DNA from: Kuschelorhynchus macadamiae | Lineage: Eukaryota > Arthropoda > Insecta > Coleoptera > Curculionidae | Assembly: GCA_030620095.1 (NCBI GenBank) | Contig: JAUTXW010000598.1 | Location: 1,885,001 to 1,949,000, forward strand | Length of the DNA: 64,000 nt | Reading direction: 5' to 3' | In this document: positions 32,964 through 43,022 of the stretch, one piece after another | How the letters are laid out: each line of letters begins with the position of its first letter | Numbering within the stretch: the stretch's first letter is position 1 | The notes under the pieces: model-generated | Told to the model about the DNA's origin: nothing | Databases searched by the model: none | What the model saw: the letters and a program-made list of their open reading frames with translations, nothing else | Made by a program: the position numbers and the translations under genes

Positions 32964-33866
32964 ATGGACAATTTTTTGACATCGACTGGCAAAATAATTG
33001 ACAATGACTTTGACTTATACACATGTACTCAAATGCAGAATTTTGCAAACCAACAAAACAATGAAACAGACGTATTTACAACTAGTCAACAACAAACTAT
33101 TCAGGACTTGAATGAAATTATTTATAATAGCCAAGTTCAGAATAATGCCAACAAACACAACAACGAAAAATATTTATTTACAGCTACTCAACAACAAACT
33201 CTTGACGATCTTAATGACATTATTGACAACAAAACGCACTTAATTACAACAAAAACTAAACAAACTCTTGAAGAACTGAATGACATTGACGAAACTCAAA
33301 ATTCTAGCGATGAGGATATTGTTTGTTTTCAAAAATCTAATCCAAATTATTTAACATTAAAATCGCCAATTAATTCTCCGAGACCAATTTGCTCTCCCTT
33401 TTTGTTTAGTGAAAATTCTGATTCGGAAGAAGAACAAATTGATCAAAATTTAAGTTTGGCTATTTGTCCTACTAATTCACCATATGATATTGTAAATTCT
33501 GATTCGCAAGAAAAACAAATTGATCAAAATTTAAGTTCGGCTATATCTTCTATTAATTCACCATTTGCTATTGTAAATTCTGATCCGCAAGAAAAACAAA
33601 TTGATGCAAATTTGACTTCGGATATTTCTCCTAATAATTCACCAGTTGAACAAAATTCAATTTCGAAACCATCATTTATCATTAAAAAAAAATTTAAAAT
33701 TAATAAAAAAAATAAAAAACAAATAGCAAACCTTAAGTGTCTGGGTTTCGCTATTCAAAATTTAACTAATTTGATCACAATTAAAAAGGGAGACGAAAGT
33801 ACGGTGAATTATGTTAAACAGGCCTTTGACAAATTAGTTGACTCATTTGAAGAAATGGATTCATAA
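32964..33866 (+). CDS. Asn/Gln-rich protein with two sets of internal repeats
   Basis: 300 aa from the ATG at 32964 (MDNFLTSTGKIIDNDFDLYT); a Met 13 codons earlier is preceded by a hydrophobic stretch and is less likely. The first repeat set has three copies of an FTxxQQQTxxDLNEII-like unit in the first 110 residues. The second has three copies of NSDSxExQIDQNLSxAI....NSP at about residues 150-235. A Lys-rich segment (KKKFKINKKNKKQI) follows and the C-terminus is a predicted helix. I do not recognise a family. It lies directly upstream of the polymerase gene in the same direction. Confidence 0.65.
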   Translation: MDNFLTSTGKIIDNDFDLYTCTQMQNFANQQNNETDVFTTSQQQTIQDLNEIIYNSQVQNNANKHNNEKYLFTATQQQTLDDLNDIIDNKTHLITTKTKQTLEELNDIDETQNSSDEDIVCFQKSNPNYLTLKSPINSPRPICSPFLFSENSDSEEEQIDQNLSLAICPTNSPYDIVNSDSQEKQIDQNLSSAISSINSPFAIVNSDPQEKQIDANLTSDISPNNSPVEQNSISKPSFIIKKKFKINKKNKKQIANLKCLGFAIQNLTNLITIKKGDESTVNYVKQAFDKLVDSFEEMDS

Positions 33867-34032
33867 AGTCAATTAATTTCTATTGCTTTTTTCAAAATTT
33901 GACTATAACTAAATAAAAATGCACAATATTAATTTTATTATTATACAAAGAACTTCAAAAATGCAATTGCTTTTTTCAAAATTTGACTATAACTAAATAG
34001 AATTGCACAATATTAATTTTATTATTATTATT

Positions 34033-37000
34033 ATGCAGAAAACTTCAGAAATACATAAGTGTGTAACATGTAATAAAGTCTTTACTAGAAAGGATAATTT
34101 ACTGCGACATATTAAAAAACATGTTAAGGGAAATTCCACAAAACTCAACAGTTGGTTGAAAAAACCAAAGCTTGTTAAAGGTAAGAACATTTTATTTTTC
34201 ATGTCATATTTTGTAAAATATTTTTTTCTTAATTTATATAGATTCTACAAATATTGTAAAATATTGTAAAGAATGCAAGAAAAATATAAACCAAAGTCTA
34301 TGGGGTGGACATCTTCGATCTAGTGTGCACAAGAACAATTCCAAAATAGGCTTGGAGGAAGGTGTTGAAATTATCAAGTCAGCATTCAGGGAACGAATAA
34401 TATCTTATAGGATTTCCTCACATCAAAACTTCATAAATGTGAAAGAATATTTTCAACATTTGGAATACAAAATTGCACATCTAATAGATCAAGAACTGCA
34501 GAAACATAAATGTATCAAGCTAAATATGGAACTGTTCGGTTTCTATTTTAACCCCAGCAGCGACAGCTATGATGTCAAATCTTTTAATGCGCCGTTCCAA
34601 GTCATTTGCCAGGGATATCAGAAAAAAGAACTGTTAGAGCAAATCTGCACCATTATTGACCAGAAAGCTGACGAATTTGCAGAAAGAGATTCAGGTAAAG
34701 AATTTATTTTCGATTTTACAACAGCAACAAAAAAAGTAATTTTTTAATTTTTACGTTGCAGGATGGGCTTTGATGAATTTACTTCATTTGGAAATTAATG
34801 TTAACAAGCACAATCCGCTGAGAGCCTCATCTTTTATCGAACTTCCTCAAGAGATCAAGAGACGTCAAGCTGCGATCAACATTAGGAATGATGACAACTT
34901 TTGCTTCGCCTGGGCAGTTGTGTCTGCTCTTCACCAACCACGCGGATTAGATTTTGAAACTTCATCCTACCCACACTACTCTTCTGTTTTGGATATGTCA
35001 GGTATAGAATTTCCAATGTTGCTAAAGAACATTAAGATTTTTGAAGAAAAAAATAACATTTCTATTAATGTATATGGATTAGAAATTATAAATCCTAAAA
35101 AGGGGTATGAAGTAATTGGTCCACTTTATTATTCATCGAATAAAAAAAATCAACATGTCAATTTATTGTTAATAAGTGATGATGATGAAAAAACTTTTCA
35201 TTATTGCTATATTAAAGATTTATCAAAACTAGTTTCTGCACAAATTTCTAAACATCACGGAAAAAAATATATTTGCGATGGTTGTTTACAATATTTCCCT
35301 ACAGAAGAAAATTTATTACAACACAATAGCTATGATTGTGATCATTTACGAATTAACCTACCTTCTAAAGAATTAATAAAAGATAAGTTTGGAAACTATT
35401 CATATGATAATATTTTGAAATTTGTAAATTATCATAAACAAATGAAAGTTCCTTTCGTGGTGTATGCAGATTTTGAATGCATTTTAAAGCCTTTAAATAA
35501 TGACAATGTTGATAAAAATCCTAATACTTCATACACCTTAAAACAATATGAACATATTCCACATTCATTTGCCTATTACATTAAATGTTCCTTCGACGAT
35601 AATTATTCTAAATTTGAAAAATATAGAGGTCAAAATTGTGATACATTATTTATAAATTCTTTAGAAAGAGATGTGTATAACATATACAATAAATATTTAA
35701 AGGCTCCTAAAAAAATGATCCCTTTGAACGAACTGGACAAAATTTATCATAACTATGAAAAAGTTTGTCATATTTGTAATAAACCTCTTTTAAATGACAG
35801 GGTTGCAGATCATTGTCATATAACCGGTCTTTATAGAGGTCCAGCTCATTCACTCTGCAACATAAATTACAGAATACCTAACTTTATTCCAGTTATATTG
35901 CATAATTTGCGTAATTATGATTCTCATCTATTTCTTAAAAAATTATGCTTAAACAAAGAACAACTAACAGTTATCGCACAAAACAAGGAAAAATATATTT
36001 CATTTGAAAAGCTTATTCATGTGGATAACTATTTTGATAAAAAGACACAAAAGGCTAAGAAAAAAAATATATCATTAAGGTTTATTGATTCATTTCAATT
36101 TCTATCCCATTCTTTATCAAAACTCTCTGAAAGCTTAAAAGATGAACAATGTAAGGAAATAAAAAAAATTTTCAATGATGAAGAAAGATTTAAACTTATT
36201 CGACAAAAAGGTGTATTTCCTTACAGTTATATTGATGATTATTTAAAATTAGAAGAAACAACTTTACCTCAGAAAGACCAATTTTATAATACTTTAACGG
36301 ATGAGCACATCAGTGATGCAGAATACCAAAGAGCTGTAAAGGTTTGGCAATTGTTTAAATGTGAATCTCTTGGTCAATACTCCGACGTTTACTTACTCTC
36401 TGATACTTTACTTTTGGCAGATATTTTTGAAAATTTTAGAAGCACTTGTTTATCCACATATAAGCTCGATCCAGCTCATTTTTACACTTTTCCAGGTTTA
36501 TCCTGGGAGGCGTGTTTGCGTTATACTGGAATAGAGTTAGAATTGTTAATTGATCCAGATATGATACACTTTTTCAAAAAAAGCGTTCGCGGTGGTGTGA
36601 GCTCTTGCATTTGTAGAAAATCTGAAGCTAATAACCCATTTCTTTTAAATTTTGATCCTTTAAAGCCAACTAAATACATAATTTATTATGATGCAACAAA
36701 TTTGTATGGTTATGCAATGTCACAGCACATTCCAACGGGAGATTTTGTTTGGTTAACAGATAAAGAAATCAATGATTTAAATATTATGAATATTTCTAAA
36801 AAATCTAATAAGGGATATGTTTTAGAAGTTGATTTAGAATATCCTACAAGTCTACATTCCTATCATAACGATTTTCCGTTTTGTCCAGAAAACTTTAAAC
36901 CACCAAATTCTAAATGCATAAAATTAATACCCAATTTAAATGATAAATCAAAATATGTTATTCACTATCAATTATTAAAACAATGTTTGGAACATGGACT

Positions 37001-37955
37001 CAAGTTAACTAAAGTTCATAGAGTTTTACAGTTTTCTCAATCTGATTGGTTGAAAAAATATATAGACTTGAATTCAAGATTAAGAAATGATTCAAAGAAT
37101 GAATTTGATCGTAATACTTACAAGTTGGCAAATAATAGTATTTATGGCAAGACTATGGAAAATGTTGATAGGAGAATTGACGTAAGACTTGTTACAGAGT
37201 GGGAAAAAAATAGAAGAAAAGATGGTGCTGAGAATTTAATTGCAAAACCATATTTCAAGGACTTAACAATATTTTCTGAAAACTTGGTAGCTATTCAAAT
37301 GCAAAAGATTCAAGTTACTTACAATAAACCAATATATGTAGGCTTCTCAATATTAGATATATCTAAAACTGTCATGTATGATTTCTTTTATAATTTTTTA
37401 AAACCTCTTTATCAGGAAAATATTTCACTTTTATACACCGATACCGATTCGTTCATTTTAGAAGTCACAACTCCAAATATTTATTCTGACATGATAAAAA
37501 ATATTCACAAATTTGACACATCTAATTATGAATTTAATAATATTCATGAAATGCCTATTACAAAGTCAGTTATAGGAAAATTCAAAGATGAATATGCTGG
37601 TGAACCCATTACTGCTTTCTTTGGTACTGGAGCAAAAGCATATTGTATTAAAACGGAAAACAGTTTAACAAAAAAAGCAAAAGGTGTTAAAAAAAGTGCA
37701 ATTAAAAAGCAGTTGGATTTTATTCATTATAAAGATGTTGTTGAAAATCATTCTAAAACCTTTTGTTCAATGTATGTTTTTCGATCTAGACAACATACAA
37801 TTTTTACAGAGTTAATTAATAAATTGGCTTTGAGTTCCGAAGATGATAAGCGGTATAAAATTCCCTATAGTTTTAATACATTAGCTTGGGGACACCAAGA
37901 TATTGCTTTGTATCAATGGAATGCAGAACATGAAGATTTAGATATATTTATGTAG
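34033..37955 (+). CDS. pPolB: protein-primed DNA polymerase B (spliced, three exons)
   Basis: Exons 34033-34180, 34242-34694 and 34762-37955 have GT-AG borders and join in frame to 1264 codons. Exon 1 carries a C2H2 finger (CVTCNKVFTRKDNLLRHIKK) and exon 2 a second (YCKECKKNIN...GHLRSSVH). Exon 3 holds the exonuclease motifs YADFEC (about residue 434), HNLRNYD (580) and YSDVYLLSD (739), and the polymerase motifs YYDATNLYGYAM (842), KLANNSIYGKT (987) and YTDTDSF (1091). An endonuclease VII-like zinc insert (CHIC ... DHCHITG, about 536) lies inside the exonuclease domain, as is usual in Polintons. It replicates the element from a terminal protein primer. All catalytic residues look intact. Confidence 0.93.
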
Positions 37956-38021
37956 ATATTATAAGGTATTTAAATTTGTTGTTTTTGAAACCAAAGTTAG
38001 TCTTCATAAGTCTTTCACAAA

Positions 38022-38394
38022 ATGTGCATAGAAACTTTTGACAAAGAAATTGATAACAGTTATTTTAAAACATATGAAAAACGACTTTCCACTTTTAAAA
38101 AATGGAAAGGAAAAATTGAGACCAGAAGTGTTAGCTGGAGCTGGCTTTTACTATACTTCAATCAATGATATTTGTAAATGTTTTTATTGTGGTATTGAAA
38201 TTTTTGATTGGTTAAGTTATGATGATCCTATTGTGGAGCGTAAGAAATTTGCTAGGAATTGTGATTTAAATAACTGTTTATGGAAAAATAGGAATCGAAT
38301 AATTGTAACCATTCAAAATAAGTCTTCAAGCTACACATTTTATATAGTATTATTAATATCCTTATTTATGAACTTTTACATATATTTAAATTAA
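38022..38394 (+). CDS. BIR-domain (IAP-like) protein with apparent frameshift and C-terminal membrane segment
   Basis: The natural ATG is at 38022; the first frame gives the opening of a BIR domain (KRLSTFKKW) and then stops near 38162. The rest (LRPEVLAGAGFYYT, CKCFYCG, DDP) is in the +1 frame from the A5 run at 38111-38115 to the stop at 38394. BIR domains bind caspases or IAP antagonists. The zinc ligands Cys-x2-Cys and the last Cys are present, but the His expected 17 residues after the second Cys is Arg. After the domain comes a hydrophobic stretch (FYIVLLISLFMNFYIYL), so the product may be tail-anchored. It could be decaying, or the run may be an assembly error. Confidence 0.7.
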
Positions 38395-38492
38395 GTATTT
38401 TATTGTTATTTTTTTACAACTGCTTTTGCTTTCGTGGTGAAAGTATCTGCTTAATGTTAATAAATTTGGAATATAATTATTAATTTGTTTTA

Positions 38493-38960
38493 ATGACTAT
38501 CAGTAGATCTCAATTTATTCTTCTTTATTTTATTTTCCAAAATGTTTTTTATGTTCATCATCCCCCTGGCGTAACACAGTGTGAAATATGTTTTTCTAAT
38601 AAAACAGACGTCACTCTAAGTAAATATTGTAAATTTATGAAAATTGGATTAATTAACAATAGTACAATTAGTTGGATGGAACGAATAAATGGAAATGAAA
38701 ATGCAAGTAAATTTTTTAAAATTTTGTATCATTATCCAAATCGATCTATTTTTGATACAAATTGGATAGAAAGGTTAGAGTTTAAAAATAATCAGTTACA
38801 AATTTTAACCCCCAACTGTACCAATTATTATGACGGATTCAAAAATTATTACTTTTCCATCATTAGTGTTACATTAAACTTTGCATTATTTTTATACATT
38901 ACCATTTTAATTATTTATCTTTATTACAAATTTCAAACTGGAAATCTATTTTTTCATTAA
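38493..38960 (+). CDS. small predicted membrane glycoprotein
   Basis: 155 aa. An N-terminal hydrophobic segment (FILLYFIFQNVFYV, residues 8-21) could be a signal peptide. The middle has several Asn-x-Ser/Thr sites (NKT, NNST, NAS, NRS, NCT) and four to five cysteines, and a C-terminal membrane helix (SVTLNFALFLYITILIIYLY, about residues 126-145) is followed by a short tail. The layout is that of a type I membrane protein with an ectodomain of about 100 residues. I do not recognise it. It lies between the BIR gene and the 236-aa gene, all in one direction. Confidence 0.65.
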   Translation: MTISRSQFILLYFIFQNVFYVHHPPGVTQCEICFSNKTDVTLSKYCKFMKIGLINNSTISWMERINGNENASKFFKILYHYPNRSIFDTNWIERLEFKNNQLQILTPNCTNYYDGFKNYYFSIISVTLNFALFLYITILIIYLYYKFQTGNLFFH

Positions 38961-39025
38961 TCCATTTTAATCAAAACTTTAAAGAAAGTGGGGATGAGAA
39001 TATTTAAGTACAAGAATAACACAAT

Positions 39026-39736
39026 ATGTTTCAGTCTCGTTTAGTCATTATGAACAACGCCGTGGTTCATAAACCTTTGGAAACGCTTCTTAATTCAAAA
39101 ATTTATTTTTTAAATAATTCTTTGTCAAAATTTGTTCTTGTTGGCATTAGTTTAAATGATTTTTCTCCAAAAATTGTAATTGGTGGAAAAACTGGATTTT
39201 CAATCGCACTAACCGAAGAAAATTGGAAAGACATTTGTGTTCATCAAGGAATTATTGTAAACAATTTCTACTTTCCTCAAGTTGATCAAACCAGTGTGAA
39301 TATAAACAACATTCATCTGCAGGTTCAGAAAATAAATGATACCCCTGTTCTACAAATTACAAAAGGCCCACACTTCATATACTTAGGACAAGAGTCTTTG
39401 GACAATTTGTGGCGATTAAAGGAAATTATTGATTATAGATTATCTATACTTAAAAGGCAAGAATTCAATACATATTTCAAAATATTTCAAAATAATATTT
39501 CATCTGATTGTGGCGACTTGTGTACGCATGTTTATAATATAATAAGTCCAACAGAAAATCCTAACAGTGAAAATGTTTCAACTATGATGGAATTACTTGC
39601 TTTATATCCTGAACAAATGGAAAACAAATTGAAGCAAAATGGAACAAAACGAAAATATTACGAAGAAAACAATGAAAATGGATCAAAAAGAAAATATTAC
39701 GAAGAAAACAATATCTTTTCTGGAAGAGAACAATAA
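39026..39736 (+). CDS. unknown 236-aa protein with repeated basic tail
   Basis: The N-terminal 120 residues are beta-rich (KFVLVGISLNDFSPKIVIGG, FSIALTEENWKDI). The middle is helical (LDNLWRLKEIIDYRLSILKR) and the C-terminus contains a 13-residue tandem repeat, NGTKRKYYEENNE then NGSKRKYYEENN, whose KRKY cores could be nuclear localisation signals. A Met nine codons in (39050) is an alternative start. I recognise no family; the N-terminal part vaguely recalls small single-strand DNA-binding folds, which I cannot support. It overlaps the next gene by about 98 bp in another frame. Confidence 0.65.
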   Translation: MFQSRLVIMNNAVVHKPLETLLNSKIYFLNNSLSKFVLVGISLNDFSPKIVIGGKTGFSIALTEENWKDICVHQGIIVNNFYFPQVDQTSVNINNIHLQVQKINDTPVLQITKGPHFIYLGQESLDNLWRLKEIIDYRLSILKRQEFNTYFKIFQNNISSDCGDLCTHVYNIISPTENPNSENVSTMMELLALYPEQMENKLKQNGTKRKYYEENNENGSKRKYYEENNIFSGREQ

Positions 39737-39926
39737 GGTGCATGTGTTAGTGAAGTGGAGCTTTGCTTACAGACAAGCCCGTAGGAGTAACTTTCAGATG
39801 TGGTACTTAGATAGACTCCGTTTTGAAAAAAGAATAAATGATTGTAAACTTATTCTAGATTCGATATTATCTGAGGAACATAGAAATAAAATATATTTGA
39901 CACGTTTTAATAAAAATTGTATTTGA
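39639..39926 (+). CDS. short basic protein overlapping the 236-aa gene
   Basis: Up to 95 aa. The first third overlaps the previous gene's tandem repeat in the +1 frame. After that gene stops (39736) this frame stays open for 63 codons with natural-looking sequence (HVLVKWSFAYRQARRSNFQM, RLRFEKRINDCKLILDSIL). It may be a separate gene starting at an internal Met (39675), or a C-terminal extension of the 236-aa protein reached by a frameshift. No family recognised. Confidence 0.45.
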   Translation: MEQNENITKKTMKMDQKENITKKTISFLEENNKVHVLVKWSFAYRQARRSNFQMWYLDRLRFEKRINDCKLILDSILSEEHRNKIYLTRFNKNCI

Positions 39927-40074
39927 TGTTTTACTTAATAAAATTTTAGTTTAGTAAATGTGAATTTTATTTGAAATTAATTAGCACATTAAGACTTTGT
40001 AATTTGTATCAGCTAAAGCATAAAGTGAGGAACAGAAATAAAACAAATTTAACTAAAATTTAATTTCAATTTAA

Positions 40075-41007
40075 TTAAACAATATTTTTTTTATCAATCC
40101 ATGTATTATATTTTTTATCAAGTCCTAACCATTTCACATAAACTTTGTTTCCTTTCCTTCTCAAAATCTTCTCAATAAGATACACATCGGTATGCTTTAC
40201 TTTTAGTAATTCTTGCTCATAAAAACCACCCAGAATGTCCTGATTATCTTCGTCTTGAATTAAATATGTCCAAGGGTTTGTCATCTTAACTTCTTTAATG
40301 TGGAATATCTCATTTGACCAATTTGGTGTGTAACCTTTTGAAAACGCCTCTCGATGCTTGCTTATTCGTACATGATCACCCACTTTAAACTTTGGAGATT
40401 TTATATCTAACGTTTTAGCATGAGTAAATGCAGATTTCAAGATTCTATTTTCATTTGTTTTATTTACTTGTTTTGGCTTCATTCCTATTGAAGAATGTTT
40501 TGTATTGTTATAATCTTTTACAATATCCGCTAATATATTAAACCATTTGTAATTTCCTTGAATGCTAAATATTTTCCACATATTATTCTTTAAAGTCCTG
40601 TTCACTCTTTCTACTATACTCGCTTTCAAATTGGAAAACGTGCTATAATGGTTAATTCGAAATTGTTGCATCAAATTTTGAAAATTTACATTGAAAAACT
40701 CTCTTCCTCTATCCGTTTGCAAGTTTTTTGGTGGAGTTTTTGCACTGATTAATATTTTTTTCATTGCCGCTGTTACGTCTTTTCCAGATTTAGATTTTAA
40801 CGGTTCGGCCCAAACATACTTAGAAAATACATTTATGGTAATCAAGATATATTTAAATCCCTTATTAAATTTGGCATAGGGTAACATTTCAACCAAATCA
40901 GCTTGAAAAAGATCATTTAACCCTTTCACTACCACCCTTCTGCGTTTGTAGTTTTTTCTAGCAGGTTTATGTAATTCATTAACGACTTGCTGTTTAACGG
41001 TTGTCAT
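40075..41007 (-). CDS. INT: retrovirus-like integrase with C-terminal chromodomain
   Basis: 310 aa on the minus strand. The catalytic core has FQADLVEM (first Asp, about residue 36), LQTDRGREFFN (second Asp, about 98) and ASIVERVNRTLK (Glu, 34 positions later), so the DDE triad is complete. After the core come an SH3-like segment (KFKVGDHVRISKHREAFSKG) and a chromodomain (VYLIEKILRRKGNKVYVKWL, then NTWI). The usual N-terminal HHCC zinc finger is not visible. It inserts the element into DNA with a 6-bp stagger; the chromodomain may bias targets. It is the left-most of four leftward genes. Confidence 0.9.
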   Translation of the reverse strand: MTTVKQQVVNELHKPARKNYKRRRVVVKGLNDLFQADLVEMLPYAKFNKGFKYILITINVFSKYVWAEPLKSKSGKDVTAAMKKILISAKTPPKNLQTDRGREFFNVNFQNLMQQFRINHYSTFSNLKASIVERVNRTLKNNMWKIFSIQGNYKWFNILADIVKDYNNTKHSSIGMKPKQVNKTNENRILKSAFTHAKTLDIKSPKFKVGDHVRISKHREAFSKGYTPNWSNEIFHIKEVKMTNPWTYLIQDEDNQDILGGFYEQELLKVKHTDVYLIEKILRRKGNKVYVKWLGLDKKYNTWIDKKNIV

Positions 41008-41048
41008 GACAACAAACTTGTTTATTCAATTTTAAGGAAGTTCACTTT

Positions 41049-41789
41049 CTATGTTTTGTAATAATTCGAAATATAACTTTTATATGTTTTTTCCCATTCA
41101 TTCAATTTATCAATTTGTATTGTATAACTTTTTTCATTTAAAATTTTACTAATTTTAGTAATCTCCTTTTCTAACGCATTAAAGGATTTTTTTATCTCTC
41201 CAGTTAAGAAAGTAGTTGATCTACTATCACTATTTTTTAATTCCTCCTCTGTTTTATTTAATTCTTGTTCTAATTTCTTAATTACACTGGACATTATATT
41301 TTCCAAGGAAATATATTGTTGATTTTCTTCCAAAGTGAGTTGGTCAATTGTTCTACTGTTAAGAATGCTATTTTGATTTCTTTTTTTTTCATCATCTAAC
41401 CTTTTTATAAAAGTTCTTAATTGTTTAATTTTTTCCTTGTGTTTTTCAATTATTACTTCTCTTATATTTGTTTCCATTATTTTATTAATTTTGTTGATAT
41501 CATCACTTAATTTTTTGTCTTCCTTTTTAACATGTTCATTTAAAAATTGCAAATCTTTACTTATTTGATTTAGCGTTAGCAACTGTTTATTAACGTTTTC
41601 AATTGAGGTATAGCATCCTTTAATCTGGTTCTCATACTTTAAAAAATTTTCATCAAAAACCTTAAGCTTTTTAGCAAAGATTTCATTATTTGTTTCATTT
41701 TCACCTAATCTCCTTTTTAAATTATTAATGTCACTTATTCTCTCTTGATTTTGTTTTGAAATATGGCGTCCAAATTTATCAACTGTCAT
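41049..41789 (-). CDS. coiled-coil protein, possibly virion-associated
   Basis: 246 aa starting MTVDKFGRHISKQNQERISD. Nearly all the rest is predicted coiled coil with long Lys/Glu/Leu heptads (residues about 20-230), ending TYKSYISNYYKT. No transmembrane segment or enzyme motif. It sits between the integrase and the DUF8207-like gene. A fibre or scaffold role is possible by analogy with other virus-like elements but is only inference. Confidence 0.65.
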   Translation of the reverse strand: MTVDKFGRHISKQNQERISDINNLKRRLGENETNNEIFAKKLKVFDENFLKYENQIKGCYTSIENVNKQLLTLNQISKDLQFLNEHVKKEDKKLSDDINKINKIMETNIREVIIEKHKEKIKQLRTFIKRLDDEKKRNQNSILNSRTIDQLTLEENQQYISLENIMSSVIKKLEQELNKTEEELKNSDSRSTTFLTGEIKKSFNALEKEITKISKILNEKSYTIQIDKLNEWEKTYKSYISNYYKT

Positions 41790-41838
41790 GTTGAGCTTTC
41801 ATTAAACAATAAATATGATTATATTTGATAGCTGTTAT

Positions 41839-42987
41839 TTATAGTATTACTTTATCTTCTCTTAATTCTTCAATAATAGAGATAATCTCGTTACTATGAG
41901 CATTATTTCCCGCATCACTTGATGAAATTAAGAAACGTAGCCTATCAACAATTTCGTTAACATTATTCCAGTATACATAGTCTGTATTTGATCTGTTTGT
42001 TTTCAAAATTAATCCCTTTCCTGTAGATTTGGCTCTAGTTGTTCTAAACGGAGGTTTTGGTTTGTTAAATGCTGTAACTAATCTTGGCAAGGTTTTTGTC
42101 TTTGTAATCCCCTTTCTTTGTAAATATGGTCCTATTATTGTAACATATTTGTGTGATGTATTTCCTTGAACTTGTTCATTTGAATCAAAATTCCTACGAT
42201 ATACATTTGTTTTAGCTAGAATGTTCATGTAATTATCTAAATCTTCCTTCTTATAACCTTTCGGTTCTTTTTTGAAAAGCAATTCGTATAAACCTGGCGT
42301 GCCTGTGTACGTTATTCCTCCCACTTTAATGTCTTTTCCAATAATTTCTACCGGTATCTGTGTTAAACCAAAAGAAAACTTATCCGTTTCGAGGTCATGA
42401 ACTATTCCATAATAATGGTCAAATTTATGTTGTGTATCTTTCACACCCTCATCAATATATGATCTGGGTAATTCATGAAAATCTGCTAAGTAATCTTTAT
42501 ATGATGGTGTACCAACATAGGTTTGAATTGTTTTTCTAGTTTGTTCCAATATGTCTGACAAGTTTAAATTTGTTGTTGTGTCACTAGAAGGATCTGAAGT
42601 TTCTGCTATAACAGTTGATGACAATGGTTGTACTACAGGAGAGGAAGAAGTGATACTACTGTCATTTAAAAATGTTGGTAGTTCTGTAGGGAGTGACGGA
42701 GTTTTTCCTGTTTTCTGAATATTTTTCGTCGGAGTTGATGTTTTATAAAGCTTTGTAGGTGTTTTGAAATCTTCATACTTTGAAACTCTTTCTTCTTTTA
42801 AATCGAATGGTTCGGATTTACCAATACTTGAAATTAGCTGTTTAAGTGGTTGTGTTATTGGTCTATAAGTTTGTTCTAATTCGGACTGAGCAGAAGAAGT
42901 AGCTAATTTCAAGCTTTGATATTTCTGCTTCACGGCTTGTCTGGATCTTATTAATTCTCGAGCTAAACGTTTATCCATGCTGTACAA
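41839..42987 (-). CDS. DUF8207-like Polinton protein
   Basis: 382 aa. The N-terminal 60 residues are helical and basic (DKRLARELIRSRQAVKQKYQ). A Ser/Thr/Pro-rich linker (about 70-165) follows. A conserved domain contains IKVGGITYTGTPGLYELLFK (about 235-260). The C-terminus has YVYWNNVNEIVDRLRFLISS and NNAHSNEIISIIEEL. I recognise this arrangement from insect Polinton proteins annotated with DUF8207; the function is not established. It is adjacent to and in the same direction as the packaging ATPase. Confidence 0.65.
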   Translation of the reverse strand: MYSMDKRLARELIRSRQAVKQKYQSLKLATSSAQSELEQTYRPITQPLKQLISSIGKSEPFDLKEERVSKYEDFKTPTKLYKTSTPTKNIQKTGKTPSLPTELPTFLNDSSITSSSPVVQPLSSTVIAETSDPSSDTTTNLNLSDILEQTRKTIQTYVGTPSYKDYLADFHELPRSYIDEGVKDTQHKFDHYYGIVHDLETDKFSFGLTQIPVEIIGKDIKVGGITYTGTPGLYELLFKKEPKGYKKEDLDNYMNILAKTNVYRRNFDSNEQVQGNTSHKYVTIIGPYLQRKGITKTKTLPRLVTAFNKPKPPFRTTRAKSTGKGLILKTNRSNTDYVYWNNVNEIVDRLRFLISSSDAGNNAHSNEIISIIEELREDKVIL

Positions 42988-43022
42988 GTTTTAAATGAAA
43001 TAAAACTGCAAATTTTTTACTT

